This document shows, piece by piece, positions 31,515 through 38,572 of a DNA stretch of 39,951 nucleotides (positions are counted from its first letter, which is position 1; each line of letters starts with the position of its first letter). Location of the stretch: contig CAZEOK010000013.1 in NCBI GenBank assembly GCA_964513745.1, positions 1 to 39,951 of the forward strand, written 5' to 3'. The DNA is from DATDCY01 sp964513745 (GTDB lineage Bacteria > JAUVQV01 > DATDCY01). The position numbers and the translations under genes are program-made. The notes under the pieces are model-generated. The model had not been told where the DNA came from. It searched no databases and saw only the letters and a list, made by a program, of their open reading frames with translations.

Positions 31515-32902
31515 GGCACGGAAGGGTAACGGCGCTCATCGGCGCGGCGCTGCTGGCAGGGGCCATTGCGGCATCGGCCGCCGTCGCCGAGACGGTGCGA
31601 CTCGGGCTGCGTGAAACCATCGGCCGCGCCGTGGCGGAGAGCCACCTGGTCAAGTCCGGGGCCATCGAGGTCGAGAAGGCCGGCGAAGGGGTGCGCAAGG
31701 CCAGGGCGCAGCGGATCCTCCCCGAGGCCAAGGTCAGCCTTGCGGGCGGCTATGTCCCCGAGGCCCGCGGTTCGGTTACCTCCTCGCCTGATTCCAGCGA
31801 CGACCTCGACGATCTCGGCCCCTACTACCGGCTCGAGCTCAAGCTCGTGCAGCCCCTGTGGACGTTCGGCAAGCTCGACGCCCTCGATACCCTGGCCCGC
31901 GAAGGGCTCGCCGCTCAGCAGGCCCGCAGCAACCTCACTGGCCAGAAGGTGGCCCTCGACGCCGCGAAGGCCTACTGGGCCCTCGCGGCCGCCGCGCGGG
32001 GGGAGGCGGTGGCCGGCGAGATGCGCGCGGATTTCGACGAGTTGCAGCGCGAGGTGGCGAAGCGACTGGCCGACGAGAGTTCGGGCGTCGACGACGCCGA
32101 CCTGCTGGAGGTCAAGTCGAACGGCTTCAGCATCGATCTGCTGTATTTCGATGCCCTCGAGGCCCGGCGTCTTTCCACCGATGCCTTGCGCGCGCTGCTG
32201 AACCTGCCGGCACAGAGCGAGCCGTCGGCCGTGGACGAGCCGCCGCCGGCCGTCGCGATCGACGAGGCGCGCACCGCTGAGGTCGCCGCGCGCGCGATCG
32301 AGGCCCACCCTGAGGTTCGCGCGCTGGCGGCCGCGGCCCGTGGCCTGGCCGCGAACGTCGAGATGCAGCGGGCGTCTCGCAATCCCGTGCTCTTTCTCGC
32401 CGGCGGGGTCGGCCTTGCGCACGCGGGCAACCGGGACGAGCAGGACAACCCGTGGGCCTACGACACCTTCAACTATCAGCGCATCGGCGCCGAGATCGGC
32501 CTGAACTGGGACGCCAACCTGCACCGTCAGAACATCGACGTCAGTGCCGCGTCGGACGAGCACCGGGCGCTGCTCGAGCAGCTCGAGGGCCTGCGCGCCA
32601 AGGTTGGCGTGGACGTGCGCCAGGCGCTGCGCGAGGCAGTCCGGTCCCGCGTGCTGCTGGACTCCGCGCGGACGGCCCTCAAGGCCGCCAAGAGCCGGCT
32701 GCGCCTGGTTCTCGACACCTGGGAAACCGGCATCGGCGAGGTCGCCGACGTCCTCGACGCCTACGAAAAGTACTACCAGCTGCGGATCGAGGAGCCACAG
32801 CGGGAGTACGCGCTGAACGTCGCGCTGGCGCGGCTGGGCTTCGTCCTCGGCGATGTCAACCTCTACCTCGGGTGGGTCCACGATGGCAAAGTGTCCCTGT
32901 AG
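31505..32902 (+). CDS. TolC-family outer-membrane efflux protein
   Basis: The product is 465 residues with a signal peptide (VTALIGAALLAGAIAASAAV, then AE). Two long helical repeats with coiled-coil character (about 35-60, 110-190 and 330-440) flank short beta regions, including the WTFGKLDAL strand turn and NYQRIGAEIGLNWDANLHRQ. This is the trimeric outer-membrane channel of type I and RND exporters. The start codon overlaps the end of the CerR-like gene by ten bases (ATG at 31505, TGA at 31512-31514), indicating coupling. No inner-membrane pump is in the window, so the partner is missing or encoded elsewhere. Confidence 0.85.
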   Translation: MGVRHGRVTALIGAALLAGAIAASAAVAETVRLGLRETIGRAVAESHLVKSGAIEVEKAGEGVRKARAQRILPEAKVSLAGGYVPEARGSVTSSPDSSDDLDDLGPYYRLELKLVQPLWTFGKLDALDTLAREGLAAQQARSNLTGQKVALDAAKAYWALAAAARGEAVAGEMRADFDELQREVAKRLADESSGVDDADLLEVKSNGFSIDLLYFDALEARRLSTDALRALLNLPAQSEPSAVDEPPPAVAIDEARTAEVAARAIEAHPEVRALAAAARGLAANVEMQRASRNPVLFLAGGVGLAHAGNRDEQDNPWAYDTFNYQRIGAEIGLNWDANLHRQNIDVSAASDEHRALLEQLEGLRAKVGVDVRQALREAVRSRVLLDSARTALKAAKSRLRLVLDTWETGIGEVADVLDAYEKYYQLRIEEPQREYALNVALARLGFVLGDVNLYLGWVHDGKVSL

Positions 32903-33500
32903 CCGGTTGCTGAAAAAGATCCGCCCGCTGCTCGGCGGGCTCGCGCTCCTCTCGCTCGCCGCGCAGGCCGCGGCGGCGACGCCGCTCGAGGTCGTGAAAA
33001 CCTCGAACGAGACGGTGCTCTCGATCTATCGCAAGCACCCCGTGGTCGACGCCGCGGTCGAGAAGGAGCTCTTCGCGGTCATCGACGGCGTCACCGACTA
33101 CCAGGCCCTCGCCGCGGGCGCGATCGATTTGTTCTGCGCGAAATTCACCGCCGGCCAGTGCTCGTCCTTCAAGGAGACCTTCACCCGGCTGTTGCGTATC
33201 TCTTCCATCAAGAAGCTCGGGCGGTACCGCGCGGAGCGCTTCGAGTACGGGGGCGAGGAGGTCGCCGGCGCCAGCGCCCTGGTGCGCACCGTCGCTTTCT
33301 TCAACAAGGACCGGATCACGCTCGATTACCAGATGGCGCGCCGCGGCACCTCCTGGGTCATCGTGAACTACATCGTCGACGAGATCGACACGGTCCGCAA
33401 CTACCGCAAACAGTTCACGCAGCTGCTCGCGAAGGAGTCCGTCGAACAGGTCATCGAGCGGCTCAACCGGAAAATCGCCTCCCTCGAGGCCGAGAAGTAG
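32883..33500 (+). CDS. MlaC/Ttg2D-like periplasmic lipid carrier
   Basis: The product is 205 residues, the usual size for MlaC. A signal peptide (LLGGLALLSLAAQAAAA) is followed by TPLEVVKTSNETVLSIY and FAVIDGVTDYQALAAGAIDL, then FKETFTRLLRISSIKKL. A strand-rich second half (RTVAFFNKDRITLDYQMARR and SWVIVNYIVDEIDTVRNYRK) and a helical tail follow. MlaC proteins shuttle phospholipids between the membranes. The start overlaps the TolC gene by 20 bases. Hopanoid HpnM belongs to the same family, so a carrier for a less common lipid is equally consistent. Confidence 0.85.
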   Translation: MAKCPCSRLLKKIRPLLGGLALLSLAAQAAAATPLEVVKTSNETVLSIYRKHPVVDAAVEKELFAVIDGVTDYQALAAGAIDLFCAKFTAGQCSSFKETFTRLLRISSIKKLGRYRAERFEYGGEEVAGASALVRTVAFFNKDRITLDYQMARRGTSWVIVNYIVDEIDTVRNYRKQFTQLLAKESVEQVIERLNRKIASLEAEK

Positions 33501-33530
33501 TCCGGGGGATTTCCGGGAAGAACCGAACGA

Positions 33531-34472
33531 TCAGCCGGCGTCCACGCCGTTTTCCGTGGCGGTCTTGCGCGCCTGATAGTCGTCGAACGGTTCGAGGTGC
33601 GCGAGCACGTCGGCGACCTCCGGGAAGCGCGCGCAGACCGCCCGCTCCACGTCCTCGGCGATCCGGTGCCCCTCGGCCACGGAACTGCTCGGGTCCACCT
33701 GGATGTGCAAATCGACCAGGACGTCGGCGGCCGCTCCGCGCGTGCGGATCGAGTGGCAGCCGAGAACCCCGGGGACGGCGAGCGCCGCCGCGCAGACGTC
33801 GGGTATCGCCAGGCGCGCGGTGTCCGAGAGGCTCAGGTCAGCTTGCCGCAGCACCTGGCCGGCCGTCCAGACGATGGCTCCGGCGACGAGCAGGGCCAGC
33901 AGCGGGTCCGCGATCGCCCAGCCGAGGCGCACCGCGACCAGACCGGCCAGGACGCCGATGCTCACGAAGATGTCGCTGCCGGTGTGGCTGGCGTCGGCGG
34001 TCAGCAGCTCGCTGCGCAGCTTCTGCCCCATCCGCCGTTCCCAGGCGGCGACGCCGATGTTGACGCCGAGCGTCGCGAGCATCACGGCGAACGAACCGGT
34101 GTCGACGCGGGGCGGGTCGCCGCCGCCCGCGAGGCGCGCCCAGGCTCCCGACCCGACTTTCCAGGCTGCCAGCAGCAGCATCGCGCCGATCACCGCGGCG
34201 GCGTAAGTCTCGTACTTTGCGTGCCCGTAGGGGTGGTCCCGATCCGGGGGGCGGATCGCCACGGCGAGCCCGATCAGGCCGATCACGTTCGACGTCCCGT
34301 CGAAGAGCGAGTGGAAACCGTCGGCCTGCATCGCGATCGAGCCGCTGGCGATGCCGTAGAAGTACTTGGCCGCGGCGACACCCAGGTTGAGGCCGAGGAT
34401 GACCCAGAGGACCGTGCGGACGGAGCGTGTGCGGCCGAGGTCAGCAGGGGATGCAGCGCGCGTGTAACCCAT
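33531..34472 (-). CDS. Cation diffusion facilitator (CDF) metal transporter
   Basis: The product is 313 residues from Met at 34472; the upstream extension is Pro/Arg-rich and lacks family similarity. Six membrane segments are visible. Metal-site residues follow the HD-HD pattern of zinc-type transporters: H-SLF-D in ADGFHSLFDGTSN (segment 2) and H-TGS-D in DASHTGSDIFVSIG (segment 5). The loop DHPYGHAKYET is also typical. A cytoplasmic C-terminal domain (about 220-313) has DLHIQVDPSSSVAEGHRIAE. It expels Zn or a similar divalent metal. It converges with the MlaC-like gene, 30 bases away, and lies 61 bases from the DUF362 gene on the same strand. Confidence 0.92.
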   Translation of the reverse strand: MGYTRAASPADLGRTRSVRTVLWVILGLNLGVAAAKYFYGIASGSIAMQADGFHSLFDGTSNVIGLIGLAVAIRPPDRDHPYGHAKYETYAAAVIGAMLLLAAWKVGSGAWARLAGGGDPPRVDTGSFAVMLATLGVNIGVAAWERRMGQKLRSELLTADASHTGSDIFVSIGVLAGLVAVRLGWAIADPLLALLVAGAIVWTAGQVLRQADLSLSDTARLAIPDVCAAALAVPGVLGCHSIRTRGAAADVLVDLHIQVDPSSSVAEGHRIAEDVERAVCARFPEVADVLAHLEPFDDYQARKTATENGVDAG

Positions 34473-34533
34473 GGGAATGATGCTAACGCAGCGCACGGGA
34501 AAGAAAAAGGGCGGCTGCCCCGCCCGCCGGTCT

Positions 34534-35637
34534 TCAGCGCAGAAGCTTCCGCACCACCCGACCGGCGGTCGTCTCGCGGGCGGCGAGCGCACCGTGGGGA
34601 CAGACCTCGACGCAGCAGTAGCACCGGATGCATCTGTCGTAGTCGAAGGCCAGGCCCCCGCGCCTCGGCTCGATCGCCTTCGCCGGGCAGAACTTCCAGC
34701 ATTCGCCGCAGAGCCGGCACAGCGCCGGGTCGCAGACGGGCCGCTGGACGAGGTGCTTTCGCATGAACCGGTGGAGCGGCCGGGGACCGAACACCAGCGG
34801 GGTCATCACGGGGAGCCTCATGTCCGTGATCAGCGGGAGATCCCCGTCGATCGCGTCGTCGTCCGGCAGCAGTCCCGCGCGGCCCGCCAGACGGTTGGTG
34901 AGCAGATCGTCCGCTCTCAGGCCGAGCATCCTGCAGACGGCGGCATCGAGGCTGACCGCGTTGTTGGCCGCCATGATCACCCCCAGGGCGCGCGGTACCC
35001 CGCCCTTGCCCGGTCCCTGTCCTTCCATGGCGAGGATGCCGTCGAGGAGCGTGATCCGCGGCCGGACCGCGGAGAAGACCCGCACCAGCACCTCGGCGAA
35101 TTTTTCCTGGTCGATGCCGGCGCGGAAGTGCCACTCCGGTTTCCTCAGTCCCACGATGCAGCCGAAGATGTTCTTGACTCCCAGCGTCAGGAGCATCTGG
35201 GTGTGGGTCTTGAGCTTCGGCAGGTTGATCACGACGTCGGCGTTCATCGCCGCCGCGGCGATCTCGATCTTGTGAAAGGGCGGCCCGATGTCGACGGGGA
35301 CCGATGCCACGAAGGGACGGCATTCGACGGGCAGTCCCTTCAGGGCCTCGGTGACACCACCCTCTCTCAGCACGCGCTCGAAAGCCCCCATGGCTGGGCT
35401 GTCCGAAACCCGGGGTCTGCCCCCCTTCTCGAGAACGTATTCGACAACCGCGCGCACGACCAGCGGGTGTGTGATCATGGCTTTCTCGGGCGGTGCCGGT
35501 GCCAGGAAATTGGGTTTGATGAGCACGGCGCTGCCGGGGCGAATCTGCCCGTGATCCAAACTTTCGAGCAGCCCGAAAACCAGCGGCTTCAGCGTCGCAT
35601 AGTCGTAGGCGGCTTTTCTGACGAAGACCGTTGCCAT
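34534..35637 (-). CDS. DUF362 protein with two 4Fe-4S clusters
   Basis: The product is 367 residues from ATG 35637. The N-terminal 300 residues are the DUF362 domain: VLIKPNFLAPAPPEKAMITH, VRAVVEYVLEKGGRPRVSDS, VINLPKLKTHTQMLLTLGVK and NIFGCIVGLRKPEWH. The C-terminus is a two-cluster ferredoxin module: CRLCGECWKFCPAKAIEPRR and CIRCYCCVEVCPHGALAARE. DUF362 proteins are thought to act in iron-sulfur-dependent redox reactions, but the substrate is unknown. The ferredoxin part alone shows electron transfer. It is transcribed towards the CDF gene and divergent from the hydrolase gene. Confidence 0.88.
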   Translation of the reverse strand: MATVFVRKAAYDYATLKPLVFGLLESLDHGQIRPGSAVLIKPNFLAPAPPEKAMITHPLVVRAVVEYVLEKGGRPRVSDSPAMGAFERVLREGGVTEALKGLPVECRPFVASVPVDIGPPFHKIEIAAAAMNADVVINLPKLKTHTQMLLTLGVKNIFGCIVGLRKPEWHFRAGIDQEKFAEVLVRVFSAVRPRITLLDGILAMEGQGPGKGGVPRALGVIMAANNAVSLDAAVCRMLGLRADDLLTNRLAGRAGLLPDDDAIDGDLPLITDMRLPVMTPLVFGPRPLHRFMRKHLVQRPVCDPALCRLCGECWKFCPAKAIEPRRGGLAFDYDRCIRCYCCVEVCPHGALAARETTAGRVVRKLLR

Positions 35638-35786
35638 GGAGTTGAAGCCGATTATAGACGACAATGGCGTTTTCGTGCCTGGTTGTCCGGCGGTCGTCGC
35701 CGGCGGCTGGCAGGCACCGACAGCCCTTTATCCAGCGACGGTGCTCCCGTACAATCGTCAGCAAACATGGAGGAGGGAGGCGCGAG

Positions 35787-36590
35787 ATGGCTTCGAGGCG
35801 TTTGGTCGTGTTCACGGTGATGGCAGTGGCGCTGGCGGTGACTGCGAACCCCACGGCCGCGGCGGTGGCGGGGCGGGAGGTCGAGTACACGGCTGGCGGA
35901 GCCACGCTCAAGGGTTACCTCGCCTGGGATGGTGCGCTGTCGGGCAAACGACCGGGGGTCCTTGTCGTCCACGAGTGGTGGGGTCACAACGAGTACGCCC
36001 GCAGGCGGGCCAGGATGCTCGCCGAAATGGGCTACGCGGCCCTGGCGGTGGACATGTACGGCGACGGCAAGACCGCCGCCCACCCCGAGGACGCCGGGAA
36101 GTTCGCCGGGGAAGTGATGAAGAACGCCGAGGTGATGAAGGCCCGTTTTCTCGCCGGACTCGACTACCTGACGGCGCAGCCGCAGACCGACCCCGGCCGC
36201 GTTGCCGCGATCGGCTACTGCATGGGCGGCGCGGTCGTGCTGAACATGGCGCGGGCCGGTCTCGACCTGCGTGGCGTGGCGAGCTTTCACGGGAGTCTCG
36301 GCGCCGCGTTCACGGCGCAACCGGGGGGCGTGAAGGCAAAGGTACTGGTCATGAACGGCGCCGACGACACGTTCATCACCGCGGAGCAGATCGCGGCCCT
36401 GAAGAAGGAGATGGCGGACGCCGGCGCGGACTTCCGCTTCATCAACTACCCGGGGGCGAAGCACAGCTTCACGAACCCGGACGCCGACGAGTTCGCGAAA
36501 AAATTCGGTATGCCGATCGCCTACAACGCCGAAGCGGACCGCCTTTCCTGGGAAGAGCTCACCGGGTTTCTGAAGAACGCGTTCAAGTAG
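35787..36590 (+). CDS. Dienelactone hydrolase family protein, exported
   Basis: The product is 267 residues from ATG 35787, behind GGAGGGAGGCGCGAG. A signal peptide (LVVFTVMAVALAVTANPTAA) directs export. The alpha/beta hydrolase triad is visible: nucleophile Cys in IGYCMGGAVVLNM, Asp in MNGADDTFI and His in GAKHSFTNP. The Cys nucleophile with GXCXG is typical of dienelactone hydrolases rather than Ser esterases. Export suggests a general esterase or lactonase rather than the classic aromatic degradation step. No aromatic pathway is nearby. Confidence 0.92.
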   Translation: MASRRLVVFTVMAVALAVTANPTAAAVAGREVEYTAGGATLKGYLAWDGALSGKRPGVLVVHEWWGHNEYARRRARMLAEMGYAALAVDMYGDGKTAAHPEDAGKFAGEVMKNAEVMKARFLAGLDYLTAQPQTDPGRVAAIGYCMGGAVVLNMARAGLDLRGVASFHGSLGAAFTAQPGGVKAKVLVMNGADDTFITAEQIAALKKEMADAGADFRFINYPGAKHSFTNPDADEFAKKFGMPIAYNAEADRLSWEELTGFLKNAFK

Positions 36591-36617
36591 CACCTCCGCG
36601 ACGGCTGTACCCAGCCG

Positions 36618-36698
36618 GTGACCGTGTCCGCCTGCGGGGTCCTGTCGCTGCGCTGCGCGCCGGGGGGTCCCCGCTGCGCGCCACCCCTGCGGTTGGAT
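36618..36698. repeat. Dispersed intergenic repeat, copy B
   Basis: This copy has the core CTGCGGGGTCCTGTCGCTGC (36632-36651) and the right end CGCGCCACCCCTGCGG (36678-36693). It fills most of the gap between the hydrolase and pirin genes. It contains a direct repeat CTGCGCGCC and a GGGGGTCCCC palindrome, so it can fold in either strand. Confidence 0.55.
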
Positions 36699-36798
36699 CG
36701 ACAACCATCCAATTCCAGGATAACCCGGAAGCGACTCCCGCCAGGCCGGAAGCGACGTCCGTCAATCGTGCATCCCAGACACCAAGGAGGGTTGCGCA

Positions 36799-37644
36799 AT
36801 GACTGAGAAGCGATCGGTTAGCGCCGTCTGGAAAAACCGGGCGACGATGGAAGGTGCTGGTGTCCGGCTGCACCGGGTCTTCGGGAACGAGCAGGTGCCG
36901 CGTCTCGATCCGTTTCTGATGCTCGACGACTTCGGGAGCGACAAGCCGGAGGACTACCTGGCTGGTTTCCCGTGGCATCCGCACCGCGGCATTGAGACGG
37001 TGACGTATCTCGACCGGGGGACCGTCGAACATGGCGACAGCATCGGCAACGCGGGGGCGATCGGCCCCGGCGACGTGCAGTGGATGACCGCCGGCAGCGG
37101 GATCATTCACCAGGAAATGCCGCAGGCGCCGGCCGATCGCATCCTGCGGGGGTTCCAGCTCTGGGTGAACCTGCCGGCGAGGCACAAGATGATGGCGCCG
37201 CGCTACCGCGGCATCGAGGCGGCGGAGATCCCCTCGGCCACCCTCTCGGCCGGCGTCACGGCGAAGGTGCTCGCCGGCGAGGCCGGGGGCGTTCGGGGTC
37301 CCGTTCGGGATCTCGTGGTGGACGTCGCCTATCTCGATGTGACGGCGACACCGGGGGCCACCTGCGAACATCCGATCCCGTCGGAGCACCTCTGCTTCGC
37401 GTATGTCGTGGCAGGGGAGGGCGGCTTTGCCGGCACCCGCGCCGCGGCTGGGCACCTCGTGCTTTTCGACGGCCGGGGCGGCGTCGCGGTCGAGTCCGGG
37501 CGGCGCGGGTGCCGCTACCTGCTGCTCTCCGGCCGGCCGCTCGGCGAACCGGTGGCGTGGTACGGCCCGATCGTCATGAACACGGAGGAAGAGCTGGAGA
37601 CGGCCTTCCAGGAGTATCGGGATGGGACGTTCGTGAAAGTCTGA
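36799..37644 (+). CDS. Pirin family protein
   Basis: The 281-residue product has two cupin domains. The metal site in the N-terminal cupin is H60 and H62 (WHPHRGIETVTYLDRG) with H104 and E106 (SGIIHQEMP), the spacing of pirin iron ligands. Bacterial pirins include quercetin 2,3-dioxygenases and regulators of pyruvate dehydrogenase; which applies here is not visible. The ATG follows CAAGGAGGGTTGCGCA, a strong ribosome binding site. It is flanked on both sides by the dispersed repeat. Confidence 0.93.
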   Translation: MTEKRSVSAVWKNRATMEGAGVRLHRVFGNEQVPRLDPFLMLDDFGSDKPEDYLAGFPWHPHRGIETVTYLDRGTVEHGDSIGNAGAIGPGDVQWMTAGSGIIHQEMPQAPADRILRGFQLWVNLPARHKMMAPRYRGIEAAEIPSATLSAGVTAKVLAGEAGGVRGPVRDLVVDVAYLDVTATPGATCEHPIPSEHLCFAYVVAGEGGFAGTRAAAGHLVLFDGRGGVAVESGRRGCRYLLLSGRPLGEPVAWYGPIVMNTEEELETAFQEYRDGTFVKV

Positions 37645-37682
37645 CCGTGCTGCTCCCCCGTTAGCAAGCATTAAACGTTTGC

Positions 37683-37790
37683 GTGCGGACTGCGGGGTCC
37701 TGTCGCTGCGCACCCCCGTCGGTGCTCGCGAGGCGCTGCGCGCCGCCGGGGCCCCCCGCTTCGCGCCGCCCCTTCGTCCAGCGCGTCACC
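37683..37790. repeat. Dispersed intergenic repeat, copy C
   Basis: The core ACTGCGGGGTCCTGTCGCTG (37689-37708) is followed by an expanded GC-rich middle and the right end CGCGCCGCCCCTTCG (37772-37786). It lies between the pirin gene and the restriction locus. From about 37845 the composition turns clearly AT-rich up to 37980. I see no gene between 37645 and 37945. Confidence 0.5.
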
Positions 37791-37945
37791 CAAATCAACG
37801 AGCGCCATCAACTCATTCCAGCTCGAGGTCGTTATATGACAAGCTGTCGGGATGCCTGCGGGAATTACATTCAAGAAAACAAGCAGTAGAAAAATTACCA
37901 ACTCACGTATTAACAGATCTGAGATTTTTGCATATATTTCTTGGT

Positions 37946-38560
37946 ATGCAATGTACTGAAATAATAAAAGTAACAAGGTGCTCGAGGAAGTTGCCCTTAA
38001 GAAGGTTGGCCGAGATCAGCATCGGCTATCAGTCCCGTAGCCGCATCGAGCCGGATCCAACCTCACCCTATCGCATCATCCAGCTCCGGGACGTAAAAGA
38101 AACCGTCGATTGGGTGACCGTGATCCCTTTCAAGCCCGACCGAAAGCCGGAGCGGTATATCGTTGGCGACGGGGATGTGCTGGTATCCGCCCGCGGTGAA
38201 GGCCATGTCGGAGTCGCGCTATCGGGAGTGCCCGGGAATACGGTCGCTTCGAGCAATTTCTATATCCTGCGGATCAATCGCAAAGACGTGCTCCCGGAGT
38301 ATGTCGGCTGGTATCTCAACCAGCCTGACGCCCAGGAATACCTGCGGAGCAGATCGCAAGGGACCTATATCGCACTCATCACCAAGGCCGATATCGGCGA
38401 GATGGAAGTCCCCATCCCGCCACTCTCCGTACAGCAGCAAGTCGTCCGCGTCGCCATGCTGCGCCGCGCGGAGCAGGATCTTCTGCGCGAACTCGAATCC
38501 AAGAGGGACGCGCTGATCCAGACTGCTTGCCAGCATGCAATTCACCGCCGTGAGGCATAG
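37946..38560 (+). CDS. Type I restriction specificity subunit, single-TRD form
   Basis: The product is 204 residues, about half a classical HsdS, so it carries one target-recognition domain and would act as a dimer. LPLRRLAEISIGYQSRSRIE opens the TRD. VIPFKPDRKPERYIVGDGDV and LVSARGEGHVGVALSG follow, then NFYILRINRKDVLPEYVGWY and ADIGEMEVPIPPLSVQQQVV, and finally a helical dimerisation arm (RRAEQDLLRELESKRDALIQ). The ATG at 37946 lacks a ribosome binding site, and the preceding 150 bases are AT-rich, so the true 5' end may differ. The methylase gene begins 12 bases after its stop. Confidence 0.82.
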   Translation: MQCTEIIKVTRCSRKLPLRRLAEISIGYQSRSRIEPDPTSPYRIIQLRDVKETVDWVTVIPFKPDRKPERYIVGDGDVLVSARGEGHVGVALSGVPGNTVASSNFYILRINRKDVLPEYVGWYLNQPDAQEYLRSRSQGTYIALITKADIGEMEVPIPPLSVQQQVVRVAMLRRAEQDLLRELESKRDALIQTACQHAIHRREA

Positions 38561-38572
38561 GGAGGTTTGAAA

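Noticed and set aside
29226..33500. Reading the epimerase and MlaC-like genes as hopanoid HpnA and HpnM
   Set aside because: No squalene-hopene cyclase or other hopanoid gene is present, and the first gene of the operon is a serine palmitoyltransferase-like enzyme.
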